From Mollicutes bacterium (GTDB lineage: Bacteria; Bacillota_I; Bacilli_A; Izemoplasmatales; Izemoplasmataceae), in the NCBI GenBank assembly GCA_003552925.1, contig PUOX01000025.1:1-64000 (forward strand): a DNA stretch of 64,000 bases. The letters run 5' to 3'. The position numbers and the translations under genes are program-made. The notes below the pieces were generated by a model, which did no database searches, had not been told where the DNA came from, and saw only the letters and a list, made by a program, of their open reading frames with translations. Position 1 is the first letter of the stretch. Each line of letters begins with the position of its first letter. Shown here one piece after another: positions 1 through 9,480 of this stretch.

Positions 1-732
1 AGTTTGTGCGTGACCACGCAGGTCGGTTGCAACATCGGCTGCGCGTTTTGCGCATCCGGACTCCAAAAGCGCGTTCGAAACCTTGAAGCGCACGAAATGA
101 CCAACCAGGTCTTGAGCGTGGAAAACCGCGAAGGGCTACGCATTTCTCATGTGGTGATTATGGGGACGGGCGAGCCTTTTGACAACTATGAAAACGTCAT
201 GGATTTCATCGACATCATCAACTCGCCCTACGGCCTTGAAATCGGCGCCCGCCATATCACGGTTTCTACGGCCGGACTGGTTCCGCAAATCGACGCGTTC
301 AGCGAACAGCCCAAACAGGTGAATCTCGCCGTCAGTTTGCATGCGGCCGACAATGAAACCCGGTCCCGTTTGATGAAGATCAACGATGTCTACCCGCTTG
401 AAGAGGTTTTGGCCGCGGTTCGCCGTTACACAGAAAAGACGAACCGGCGCGCGACGTTTGAGTATTTGCTCATTGATGGCGTGAACGATTCAATCAAAGA
501 CGCCAACCGTCTCAGCGATTTGCTCAGGGGCATCAATTGCTATGTCAACTTGATTCCTTTCAACCCGGTTCGCGAGTTGGACTATCGCGGAAGCGACGAA
601 CGCACGCACAGAAAGTTTTACGAACAGCTGATCAAACGCGGCATCACCGCCACTTCGCGCCGGGAAAAGGGCGGCGACATCGACGCGGCCTGCGGACAGC
701 TTCGCATCAACGAAGAAGGGAAACGCTCTTAA
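1..732 (+). CDS. rlmN: 23S rRNA (adenine2503-C2)-methyltransferase RlmN, 5' truncated by window
   Basis: A radical SAM enzyme that methylates C2 of A2503 in 23S rRNA, and of A37 in some tRNAs. The reading frame is open from the first base, so the N-terminal ~100 residues lie outside the window. Visible are the CX3CX2C cluster motif (CNIGCAFC), the GTGEP loop, and near the C terminus the DAACGQL segment with the conserved methyl-carrying cysteine. It is followed after 10 nt by addB. In Bacillus the next genes would be prpC-prkC-rsgA; here rsgA comes only after four other genes. The family call is secure; the start cannot be seen. Confidence 0.97.
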   Translation, partial: SLCVTTQVGCNIGCAFCASGLQKRVRNLEAHEMTNQVLSVENREGLRISHVVIMGTGEPFDNYENVMDFIDIINSPYGLEIGARHITVSTAGLVPQIDAFSEQPKQVNLAVSLHAADNETRSRLMKINDVYPLEEVLAAVRRYTEKTNRRATFEYLLIDGVNDSIKDANRLSDLLRGINCYVNLIPFNPVRELDYRGSDERTHRKFYEQLIKRGITATSRREKGGDIDAACGQLRINEEGKRS

Positions 733-742
733 GGGGGATACG

Positions 743-3172
743 ATGGACCTATTAGAACGGATGAAACAAGAGACGAAACCGCTTTTGATCATTGCCAAAA
801 GCGGTGTCAAAACCCATATTTTGAAACGCATGCGGGAGGAGAAGATTTTCCACCCCGTGCGTTTTATGAGCAAAGAAGACCTTTTTCAGAAGGTCTTTTT
901 CGAAGCGGACGAAAACCTTTTGCACCACGCCGCCGAGATTCTAGACAAAAAGCCCGATGTGGTGAAGCCGTTGTTGCGCTACCTTTATACCGTCGACGAA
1001 CGCGCTTCCTACAGACGCCGTTGGCCGAAGATGCTCAAGGACTTGAAACTGCAATTGAAAAAACGTGGAGTCTTGTGGGATTCAAGAAACGCCGACGCAG
1101 TGTTTTCCACGCATAAAATCATCGTTTCCGACGAATTTTACGACCCGCTTTTCGACATCGCCTTGGAAAAACTCAAGCCTTACGACGTTGAACGCGTGTC
1201 TTTTGAGAAAACGCACAGACCCAACATCGTTTCCAAACGTTTTGCGACTTTAGAAGAAGAAATTCGCGACGTCATGATTTCCATCCGTCGCTTAGAAGAA
1301 AAAGGTGTGCCTTTTTCCGACATCGCCATCGTCAACGCCCACAACGCCTACCATTCGCTGCTTTTGCGCATGAAAGAGGCCTTTTCGGTACCGTTGAACG
1401 GCGTCCGCAAACGTCCGCTTTATGCGTTTCCAACGGCCAAGCGTTTTCTTGAGGCGCTTGATGGCGACGCTTCGGACCTTTATGAGGCTTTCAAAAAGGC
1501 GTTTGAGGAGCTTGGAAGACCTAGGCGAAACATGGAAGAACGCATCGTAGAAGCCATCCGCACCACCGTCAATCCGCTTGTGCGATTGGATGCGGATGTC
1601 AAGGCGGTTTTCCCCTACATCGTCCATCTCTTCAAACGACGCCAGGTGACGCTGACTCAATACACCGACGCGGTGGAATGCACCACTTTCAATGATTTAA
1701 ACGACCGCTATGAGCATGTGTTCATCGTCGGAACCCACGAAGGACATTTCCCGGTCTATACCGCTGAAAACGACCTGCTTGACAAGGCCGACAGGGAAGA
1801 AATCGGATTTCCTCTAAGCGAAGCGGAAAACACGAAGCGCAAACAAGAAATTCTCGATGCGCCCGCCCGCTTTGCAAACGTGACCGTGAGTTTTTCGGAA
1901 AAGAGCGCCGAAGAGCATTACAGCGAGAGCCATGTGGTCGCTTCTTTGAAACAACGCTATAACATTGTAGAAGAACTTCCGCATTCTTTAGAGGCGCAGC
2001 CCTACAGCAAGAGTGTCGACATGCTTCATGCCAAAGCGCTTTACGACGATTATGCGCTCTATGGAAAGAAAGACGATGCTCTTGAAATCTTCCGCGGCCT
2101 TTTTGAAGACGAACTCGGCACCTACGACAACCGTTTCAGCGATTTGCACGAAGAGACGCTACGGCGGATTTTGCCCGAGCCGCTGCAACTTTCCTACACA
2201 AAGCTCAACGCCTATTTCGAGTGCCCCTTCCGTTTTTACATCGAACACCTTTTGTCCATCGAAGAAACGGAAGAAACCATGAACATGGTCCTAGGCCGTT
2301 TCTTCCACAGTGTGTTGGAAACGACGCTGGATGAAGAAACCCTCACGGACGAAAGGCTTGAGGAAGTGTTGCAAGAGCACTTGAAAACCTCCCCGACCGC
2401 CCAAGAACGATTCTATCTTGAACGCGCCAAAGAGGCGATTAAAACGGCGAGAAACCACATCCGGCGGCAACACCAAAAAACGAACTACGAAACCCATGCG
2501 CTTGAAGGGCGCTATGAAAAAAGCTATCTCAGCGAGAAGGCGCGTGTTGTCGGCGTCATCGACAAGGTGCTCCGCGATCAGGACGATTACGCGCTCATCG
2601 ACTACAAGAGCACGAAACCGACCTTCGATCTTCGCCTCGCCTACTACGGCATGTCGGCGCAGCTTTTGGTGTATATGCTTTTGTTTTTGGAAACGGCACC
2701 CAATGCCGCATTCACCGGCTTTTACGAACAAACCATCCTGCACAACCCCTTTAAACGCGATTTCAAGAAGTCCTACGCCAAACAAGTACGCGACTTTTAC
2801 AAGCTGCGCGGCTACACCGTCAACGATTTGCGCCGGATTGAACGCTTCGACCCGGAATATGAAACGGACCCCTTCATCGACAAGCTCCGCACCAAAAAAG
2901 ACGGCACGCTCCGCAAAACAACCAAACAGTTCGCATCCGCCGATTTGCGCAACTTGCTTGAGCACATGGACTCGCTCCTTGAAGACGCGTTTGAAAAAAT
3001 CCTTTCGGGACGTTTCGACGTTTCCCCCTGGCAAGACGACAAAGGACGAACCATCAGCTGCGAGCATTGTCCGTTTTCCGATGTGTGCTACCGAAGGAAG
3101 CGCGACTATCGAACCGTGGATAAAATGGACGACGCCGACGTCTTCAAACGCGTGCGCAAGGAGGGAGAATGA
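743..3172 (+). CDS. addB: AddB/RexB-type subunit of the ATP-dependent exonuclease
   Basis: Second nuclease subunit of the AddAB (RexAB) double-strand-break resection complex, which prepares ends for RecA. The C-terminal PD-(D/E)XK nuclease carries the ALIDYKST motif around residue 620. The four iron-sulfur cysteines are placed as in AddB: one in FECPFRF (~493) and three in CEHCPFSDVC (~773-783). At 809 residues it is much shorter than the ~1150-residue Bacillus protein, and I see no Walker A (GxxGxGKS) in the first 40 residues, so the helicase-like half looks degenerate, as reported for some RexB proteins. It begins 10 nt after rlmN behind GGGGGAT and overlaps addA by 4 nt, which suggests translational coupling. 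Confidence 0.9.
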   Translation: MDLLERMKQETKPLLIIAKSGVKTHILKRMREEKIFHPVRFMSKEDLFQKVFFEADENLLHHAAEILDKKPDVVKPLLRYLYTVDERASYRRRWPKMLKDLKLQLKKRGVLWDSRNADAVFSTHKIIVSDEFYDPLFDIALEKLKPYDVERVSFEKTHRPNIVSKRFATLEEEIRDVMISIRRLEEKGVPFSDIAIVNAHNAYHSLLLRMKEAFSVPLNGVRKRPLYAFPTAKRFLEALDGDASDLYEAFKKAFEELGRPRRNMEERIVEAIRTTVNPLVRLDADVKAVFPYIVHLFKRRQVTLTQYTDAVECTTFNDLNDRYEHVFIVGTHEGHFPVYTAENDLLDKADREEIGFPLSEAENTKRKQEILDAPARFANVTVSFSEKSAEEHYSESHVVASLKQRYNIVEELPHSLEAQPYSKSVDMLHAKALYDDYALYGKKDDALEIFRGLFEDELGTYDNRFSDLHEETLRRILPEPLQLSYTKLNAYFECPFRFYIEHLLSIEETEETMNMVLGRFFHSVLETTLDEETLTDERLEEVLQEHLKTSPTAQERFYLERAKEAIKTARNHIRRQHQKTNYETHALEGRYEKSYLSEKARVVGVIDKVLRDQDDYALIDYKSTKPTFDLRLAYYGMSAQLLVYMLLFLETAPNAAFTGFYEQTILHNPFKRDFKKSYAKQVRDFYKLRGYTVNDLRRIERFDPEYETDPFIDKLRTKKDGTLRKTTKQFASADLRNLLEHMDSLLEDAFEKILSGRFDVSPWQDDKGRTISCEHCPFSDVCYRRKRDYRTVDKMDDADVFKRVRKEGE

Positions 3173-6100
3173 TGGCCTTCACCTATACGAAAGCCCAGCA
3201 AGATGCAATTTTGAATACCGGCAAGAACCTACTTGTCAGCGCCGGCGCCGGCAGCGGCAAAACGGCCGTTTTGACCGAGCGCGTCATCCATAAACTCAAA
3301 GAAGGCGTCGACATCCAAAGCCTTGTCATCTTGACCTTCACCAACAAGGCCGCGGCCGAAATGCGCGAGCGCATCCGCAAGGCCATTGTGAAAGGCGTCG
3401 CCGACCAACCGCATCTCAAAAAGGCATTAGAACGCCTTGACGCCGCGCATATACGCACATTTGACAGCTACGCGTTTTTCTTGTTGAAGAAATACGGCTA
3501 TTTGATGGACATCTCTTCGGATGTGACCATCGCTGATCAAGCCATGCTCTCGATGAAAAAGGACGAAATTGTGACCGAAGTGCTCGAAGACGCGTTTGCC
3601 CGCGGAGAAGAGGGATTCCTCGATTACGCCAGAACCTTTTCCAGCAAAAGCGACTACATTCTCAAAACCCATATACAGTATTTTTACGAAGCCTTGAGTC
3701 TTCATTACGACAAAACGCGCTTTTACGAATCGCTCAAGGAAGATTTCTTCAACGATGAGCGTTTTGAAGCGATGTTTGACGAATTCGAGCGGTTCATCTT
3801 TGACCTCATCCTTCTTCTTAAAAAGAAGGCCGACGCGTTCGCTTCGCTATCGCTTTGCGAAGAGGCATCGGCTGTACGGGATTCGATTGTGCAAGCCTTA
3901 GAGCCTTTGTTCGAAGCGCAAAACTACGACGACGTCTTTGAAAAAATAGAAGAAGGCGTCCAACTGCCCGATTTGCGTAGCGTGTCCCGGAAGTTGAAAG
4001 ACACCCCCTATGAAGAAGAAAAGGATTTGCTAAGTCAGTACAGGACAGCCATTCAAGATTTTATCAACAAGCGAATCGCCCAATACGTCGACCGCGACAA
4101 GGCCGCCCACAAACGCGCGTTCTTATCCACCTATCCGCATGTTGCGGAAATCGTCAAGCTTCTTAAGGATTTCGACCAAAGGCTTTATGCGTTCGAGCTT
4201 GAAGAAGAGACGTTCGATTACGCTAACGTCGCAAGAATCGCGCTCGATATCCTAAGCGGCCATCCCGAAATTCTTGCGTCGTTGAAAGAAAACATTCACG
4301 AAGTGATGGTGGACGAGTACCAGGACACCAACGCCATGCAAGAGACGTTTGTCGAGATGATCACCGACCACAACCTTTACATGGTCGGCGACGTCAAACA
4401 GTCGATTTATCGTTTCCGCGACGCCGACCCGACCATCTTCGCCGAAAAATACCGCCGTTATCAAACCGAAGGCGGCGGCGAGGTCGTGCCGCTCACCGAC
4501 AACTTCCGCAGCCGAAAAGAAGTGCTCGCCGACATCAACCGCGTGTTCGAAGGCGTGATGGACCGCCGCATCGGCGGCATCGATTACGACGAAGACCAAG
4601 CGCTCAGCTTCGGCAACAAGACCTACGATGAGCACGTCGATGAAAAAACGCCGTATGGGCTCACGCTTGCGGTTTATGACAAAAAGGCGGGAGAAGAGTC
4701 CCTGGGCAAGAATTACCAAGAAACTTCGGAACTGTATTTCATCGCCCGCGACATCAAGCGCCGGGTCGAATCCGGCGAGAAAGTTTTTGAGGACGGAGAA
4801 CTCCGGAACATTCGCTATGGCGATTTCGCGATACTGAGCGAAAAGACCACATCGTACGACCGTTTCGTCGAGGTTTTCGAAGACGTCGGCGTGCCCTTGT
4901 CGGTCCACAAAAACCCGACCTTTCTCGCGCACGAAGAGATTGCCGTGTTGCGGCAGCTGCTTGTTTTGCTGGTGGCGCTCAACGATGATGAGATCTATGA
5001 AAAACGATTCAAGCACGCGTTCTTGAGCGTCATGCGCTCGTTTGTGTTTGCGTTTGACGACGACGCCATCGCCCGACAAACTTTGTCTTTTCCCCGCTAT
5101 CGACCGAACAATAGAAAACAATTCCAAGCCGTTTTGCACGACGCTTTTGCGCCGGTCTTTACCCAACTGTTCGCGCTTGCGGATGATGCCTTGACGCTTC
5201 CGCTTGAGGACATCCTCCACCGCACGCTGTCCGAACTTTCCTTTGTCGAGCGTTTGGTCCGCATCGAAGGGACCGAACACGCGAAACTTCGCATCGATTC
5301 TTTGATGCGTTTCGCCAAGGACCGTGGGGAAGCCGGCGAGACGCTTCGCGATTTCTTGCAGTATTTCGACAGTCTGAAAGAAGCGGGCGAAGACCGCGAA
5401 CTTCAAATTCAAAGCGCTTTTGACAAGGAAAGCGTCCATCTTTTGACGATGCACAAATCCAAGGGCCTTCAGTTTCCGTTTGTCTACCTTCCCCATCTAT
5501 ACAAGCGGTTCAACTTTTCAAGCATGCGCAGCGTCGAGTTCGACAAGCGTTTTTCCTTCATCGTCCCGCATTTTGAAGAAGGCTTGGACCAAAACTTCCT
5601 TTTCCATTTGAAACGCGTTTCTGAAAAAGAGGCCGACATTTCCGAACGGTTGCGGCTTTTGTATGTGGCCATGAGCCGCGCGAAAGAGGGGATTGTGGCG
5701 CCGCTTGGCATCGACGAGGAAAAAGACGAAACCCATCCTGCCGATGGAAAAATCGAATTGTTCGTCCGCCGAGAGTATTCTTCGTTCGCCGACGTTTTCA
5801 CATCGCTTCTTCCAAGGCTGCAGCACGCTACGACCTCCATCGACATCGCCGACTACGGAGTTTTGGACGATGAGGCTTCTAAGAAGAAACCCGCGCTGCA
5901 GGCGAAAAAAGCGCCCAAGACCTACGCCCACCCGCCGAAACCGCCTTTGGAAAAAGAAAGCCGCTCTTTCAGCGAAGGCACCGCCGATTTGCTGGATAGG
6001 AAGACGCTAGAAAGCATCGAAGCGGGGAACGAGTTCCACGATTTGCTTGAATCGCTTGATTTGGAAAACAACCCGCTTTCGCAAGTTGAACGTCTGCACG

Positions 6101-6417
6101 TTGATGAAACCACCCGTGAACGGTTGAAGGCGTTTGTGGAGCATCCGTTTTTTCAGTCGCTCGACCTCAAGAGGGCTTATAAAGAGTATCCGTTCGCCTT
6201 TGAAGAAGACGGTGTCGAAACCACGGGCTATATCGACTTGCTTTTGGAGACCGAAGACAAGTTCATCATCGTGGATTACAAACTGAAAGACATTGAAAAG
6301 GATGGCTACAAACGGCAAATCGAGGGCTACGTGAGCGTTTTGGAGCCGATTAGCGATAAGCCGGTTGAAGGATATCTTTATTCGATTGTTGAAGCGCGCT
6401 TCTTGAAAGTGCTCTAA
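3169..6417 (+). CDS. addA: AddA/RexA helicase-nuclease subunit
   Basis: UvrD-type superfamily 1A helicase fused to a C-terminal RecB-like nuclease; with AddB it unwinds and degrades broken DNA ends. Motif I is GAGSGKT (residues ~26-32), followed by motif Ia (LTFTNKAAAEM), motif II DEYQDT (~382), motif III GDVKQSIYRFR and the SRAK segment of motif VI. The nuclease centre is the IVDYK motif near residue 1036. At 1082 residues it is somewhat shorter than Bacillus AddA. Two in-frame ATGs (3169 and 3172) follow a GGAGGGA site; either gives essentially the same protein. It overlaps addB by 4 nt and is followed after 11 nt by an ABC transporter. Confidence 0.95.
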   Translation: MMAFTYTKAQQDAILNTGKNLLVSAGAGSGKTAVLTERVIHKLKEGVDIQSLVILTFTNKAAAEMRERIRKAIVKGVADQPHLKKALERLDAAHIRTFDSYAFFLLKKYGYLMDISSDVTIADQAMLSMKKDEIVTEVLEDAFARGEEGFLDYARTFSSKSDYILKTHIQYFYEALSLHYDKTRFYESLKEDFFNDERFEAMFDEFERFIFDLILLLKKKADAFASLSLCEEASAVRDSIVQALEPLFEAQNYDDVFEKIEEGVQLPDLRSVSRKLKDTPYEEEKDLLSQYRTAIQDFINKRIAQYVDRDKAAHKRAFLSTYPHVAEIVKLLKDFDQRLYAFELEEETFDYANVARIALDILSGHPEILASLKENIHEVMVDEYQDTNAMQETFVEMITDHNLYMVGDVKQSIYRFRDADPTIFAEKYRRYQTEGGGEVVPLTDNFRSRKEVLADINRVFEGVMDRRIGGIDYDEDQALSFGNKTYDEHVDEKTPYGLTLAVYDKKAGEESLGKNYQETSELYFIARDIKRRVESGEKVFEDGELRNIRYGDFAILSEKTTSYDRFVEVFEDVGVPLSVHKNPTFLAHEEIAVLRQLLVLLVALNDDEIYEKRFKHAFLSVMRSFVFAFDDDAIARQTLSFPRYRPNNRKQFQAVLHDAFAPVFTQLFALADDALTLPLEDILHRTLSELSFVERLVRIEGTEHAKLRIDSLMRFAKDRGEAGETLRDFLQYFDSLKEAGEDRELQIQSAFDKESVHLLTMHKSKGLQFPFVYLPHLYKRFNFSSMRSVEFDKRFSFIVPHFEEGLDQNFLFHLKRVSEKEADISERLRLLYVAMSRAKEGIVAPLGIDEEKDETHPADGKIELFVRREYSSFADVFTSLLPRLQHATTSIDIADYGVLDDEASKKKPALQAKKAPKTYAHPPKPPLEKESRSFSEGTADLLDRKTLESIEAGNEFHDLLESLDLENNPLSQVERLHVDETTRERLKAFVEHPFFQSLDLKRAYKEYPFAFEEDGVETTGYIDLLLETEDKFIIVDYKLKDIEKDGYKRQIEGYVSVLEPISDKPVEGYLYSIVEARFLKVL

Positions 6418-6428
6418 GGAGGGAGAAT

Positions 6429-7130
6429 ATGTCGATTGCATTGTCGTCCGTATGGAAAGTTTTCACCGAGACGAAGGTGAAGGTTGAAGCGCTAAAGGGC
6501 GTGGATTTGCGCATCGAAAGCGGCGAGTTCGTCGTGGTTTTAGGCCCTTCGGGGTCGGGAAAGAGCACGCTTTTGAACGTGACCGGAGGCCTCGATGGCG
6601 TCACGGAGGGAGAAATCCGCATCGCCGATGACGTCATCACCGCCATGAGTGAAAAGGAGCTTATGCGCTTCCGGCGTAATCGCCTCGGATTTGTGTTCCA
6701 GCAATACCATTTGCTTTCCACGCTCAACGTGGGCGAAAACGTCGAAACCGGCGCGTACGGCGTCAAAGATTCTTATCCATACAGTGAAGTGCTCCGCATG
6801 GTCGGCCTGGACGGGTATGAAAAGAAGTATCCCTTCGAACTTTCAGGCGGAGAACAGCAACGCGTCTCCATCGCCCGCGCTTTGGTAAAAAAACCGAAGA
6901 TTCTCTTTTGCGACGAACCCACCGGAGCGCTTGATGAGAAAACGGGCAAGGCGATACTGTCTTTGCTGAAGAAGCTGCATGAAGAACTTTCGATGACGGT
7001 CGTCTTGGTGACGCACAACGCATCCATCGCCCAAATCGCCGATCGAATCATCCGCATGAACTCAGGCTATATCGTTGAAGACCAACGCAATGAACAGAAG
7101 GTGTCCCCCGATGAAATCGCGTGGCATTAG
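6429..7130 (+). CDS. ABC transporter ATP-binding protein (LolD/MacB class)
   Basis: ATPase subunit that should pair with the FtsX-like permease encoded next. Walker A is GPSGSGKST (residues ~38-46), the signature is LSGGEQQR (~138) and Walker B is FCDEPTGALD (~159). The FVFQQYHLL Q-loop and the DEPTGALD block are typical of the LolD/MacB/FtsE group, which drives lipoprotein, peptide or macrolide export or mechanotransmission rather than nutrient uptake. It starts at ATG 6429 after AAGGAGGGAGAAT, and its 3' end overlaps the permease start by 20 nt. The substrate cannot be read from the sequence. Confidence 0.93.
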   Translation: MSIALSSVWKVFTETKVKVEALKGVDLRIESGEFVVVLGPSGSGKSTLLNVTGGLDGVTEGEIRIADDVITAMSEKELMRFRRNRLGFVFQQYHLLSTLNVGENVETGAYGVKDSYPYSEVLRMVGLDGYEKKYPFELSGGEQQRVSIARALVKKPKILFCDEPTGALDEKTGKAILSLLKKLHEELSMTVVLVTHNASIAQIADRIIRMNSGYIVEDQRNEQKVSPDEIAWH

Positions 7131-9471
7131 GCTGTACTTTCTTTACGTCTGGCGGTTCATGCGCGAGAAGTGGCTGTCGTTTTTGTTGCTGGGGGTGTTG
7201 TTGTTCATAAGCGGTTTCGTCTACACCGCCATCGCCGACAGCGTCGGCGCCTTCCAAGCTGCGAGCGAAGACTATTTTGAAAAGACCAACCAAGAAGATT
7301 TCGTCTTTGAAGTTTCCGACACTTTGGATCTCACTGAACGAGAGCGGGTCTTTGAAGAATGCGGAATCACGGCAACTTCAATGTCAAGCCTTTACCGCGA
7401 AGACCGTGATTGTTATATGGATATCGTGCACCAACGCCAAGACCGACTTCTAGCGGAGTTTGCGGACATCGACCTCGAGGCAAGGCTTGCGAAGGATCTG
7501 ACCTTTGCGGTGGAAGGCGACAACTACCGCATGCGCATCTTAAACGATGCCGAAACCATCAACAAGTCCCATATTGAAAAGGGTGAAGCGCCCGGTGAAG
7601 GCGAAATCGCCATCACCCAGAATTTCGCCAGGGCGAGAGGACTTTCCATCGGCGACACGTTGGAACTCCGGGATGCGACGTATGCCATCAGCGGGTTTGT
7701 GCTGTTTCCCGATTACAATTTGCCCATCATCGACCATGTGCTTTTGATGGACAGCACCCACCAGACCCTTGCGCTATTGAACGACGCCGATTTTGCCGAT
7801 TTCAACGTTGCGCCCTCCATGTATTTTTCGGGCGTGCTAAGCGCCACCGACGGCGACTCGCTCGAAGCGGCCATCGATGAAGGGACTTATCTTGAACTGC
7901 CTTTTTTCGAACGGCTCATATTGACCGAAAACAACGTCCGAAGCGGGGCCATTTATGCCGAGATTGAAGGGTCGCAGGCTTTTGCCCTCATCTTCAGCCT
8001 CTTCATTGCCGCGCTTGGATTGATCATCATATTGATGCTTTTGGCGAAAACCATTCGCGCCTCCAAACGTCCGTTTGGGGTTTTAAAAGCTTTGGGCGTG
8101 CCGAATCGGGCTTTGATCGGTCCGTTCTTGGCGGTTTTCGGCTTATACGGGTTGGCGTTTTTGCTGGCGGGGTATACGGTCGGTCATATTGTGGCGCCCC
8201 CCTTGCAAGATTTGTACCGAATGTTTTATCTGCTTCCCGCAGGCGATGTCGTTTTTCGGCCTGAGACGTTCTTCGTCGCGATTTTGGCGCCGATGGTCTT
8301 GCTTTTGTCGGTGACGTATTGGCTTTTAAAGCGTATGTTCCGCCTTCGTCCGGTGGACTTGATTCATCCGAAATTAAGCGATTTCGCCGTTGTGAAGTTC
8401 AAGCGCATGCGCAACGCGTTTGCTCGGTTTTCTTTCCTGTTCCGCCTCCAAGTCGCGTTCATCGCCAGGCATATGGGCAAGTTCGCGGTGTATGTCCTCG
8501 GCATCGTCGCGGCGGTTTACGCGGGACTGCTCAGTTTTTCGATGATGGGCGTGTTGGAGAGGACGCTTCCCGATTACTACGAAAACACTTCAATCGTTTC
8601 GAAAGGATATTGCGAAGGACTTTGCACGGATGAGGACGAGTATGGCGAAAGGGTGCTCGAAGCGCCTATGCAAATCAACGGGGAACGGGCGGAAATCATC
8701 GGGCTCAGCGACGGGCAAAGTCTTCATCCGCTCGAAGATGCGGCCGGCAACGATTTGCTCGGGAAACTTGAAGAAGGCCTTGTCATCAGCGCGAGCTTCC
8801 GGGATTTGACCGGCTTCTCCCGCGGGGATACGGTGACGCTCAGAGTCGTCGGACGCGAACTTGAAAAAGAGATTGTCGATGTGGCCACGCCCTATGCCGG
8901 TTCGCAGGTGTTCATGGACCGTTCGGCGCTTGGTGAATGGCTCTTTGACGATGAAACGGCTTATAACGCGGTCTACGCCGATGAGCGGCTGAGCGAAGAG
9001 GCCTTCGCCTCGGTTGTGCATGTAGAGGATTTGCTCGAGCATGTGGCGAGTTTGCACGATGTGTTCAACGCCTTCATTTTCACCATAATCGGCGCCGCGC
9101 TGGCCGTCGGTTTGATTGTCGTCTATCTTTTGACGGTGATGACCGTCGAAGATCACTATTACCCGCTTGCGTTGTTTAAGGTTTTGGGCTATGATAATAA
9201 AGACATACACCGCATCCTCCTGGGCGGCTACGAAAAAGCGAACGTTGTGTTTTTCTTGCTCACGATTCCCATTGCCGTCGCTTCCTTTTCGTTTTTCCGT
9301 CGTTGGATTGCGGAGATGTATGAATTCCTGGTGCCTCTTCAAGTTCTGCCCTTGCATGTAGGCATCTTCGCCGCCTTGTTTTTGTTGATGACGCTGTTGG
9401 GCACGCTTAGCGCGAAACGAAGAATCAAACGCCTAAGCTTGCAAGAGGCGTTGGCGATTTACCAAGAGTAG
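7111..9471 (+). CDS. FtsX-like ABC transporter permease
   Basis: Membrane partner of the preceding ATPase. About 786 residues with two FtsX-type halves: a first membrane segment (~13-35), a ~250-residue extracytoplasmic region, three more segments (~275-410), then the pattern repeats with a segment near 455, a second outer region of ~170 residues and three C-terminal segments. This duplicated plan is known for MacB/LolC-like or peptide-sensing transporters. I chose ATG 7111, preceded by GAAGG at 9 nt; an in-frame start at 7075 would overlap the ATPase by 56 nt without a better site. rsgA follows after 9 nt. The substrate is unknown. Confidence 0.88.
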   Translation: MKSRGIRLYFLYVWRFMREKWLSFLLLGVLLFISGFVYTAIADSVGAFQAASEDYFEKTNQEDFVFEVSDTLDLTERERVFEECGITATSMSSLYREDRDCYMDIVHQRQDRLLAEFADIDLEARLAKDLTFAVEGDNYRMRILNDAETINKSHIEKGEAPGEGEIAITQNFARARGLSIGDTLELRDATYAISGFVLFPDYNLPIIDHVLLMDSTHQTLALLNDADFADFNVAPSMYFSGVLSATDGDSLEAAIDEGTYLELPFFERLILTENNVRSGAIYAEIEGSQAFALIFSLFIAALGLIIILMLLAKTIRASKRPFGVLKALGVPNRALIGPFLAVFGLYGLAFLLAGYTVGHIVAPPLQDLYRMFYLLPAGDVVFRPETFFVAILAPMVLLLSVTYWLLKRMFRLRPVDLIHPKLSDFAVVKFKRMRNAFARFSFLFRLQVAFIARHMGKFAVYVLGIVAAVYAGLLSFSMMGVLERTLPDYYENTSIVSKGYCEGLCTDEDEYGERVLEAPMQINGERAEIIGLSDGQSLHPLEDAAGNDLLGKLEEGLVISASFRDLTGFSRGDTVTLRVVGRELEKEIVDVATPYAGSQVFMDRSALGEWLFDDETAYNAVYADERLSEEAFASVVHVEDLLEHVASLHDVFNAFIFTIIGAALAVGLIVVYLLTVMTVEDHYYPLALFKVLGYDNKDIHRILLGGYEKANVVFFLLTIPIAVASFSFFRRWIAEMYEFLVPLQVLPLHVGIFAALFLLMTLLGTLSAKRRIKRLSLQEALAIYQE

Positions 9472-9480
9472 GAGTGTTTT

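Noticed and set aside
3166..3180. Possible programmed frameshift fusing addB and addA at ATGATGG.
   Set aside because: An ordinary 4-nt overlap with its own ribosome binding site; no slippery heptamer or downstream structure.
4252..5496. A 414-codon open frame antisense to addA.
   Set aside because: No ribosome binding site, composition mirrors the sense codons, and the sense strand has conserved helicase motifs throughout.
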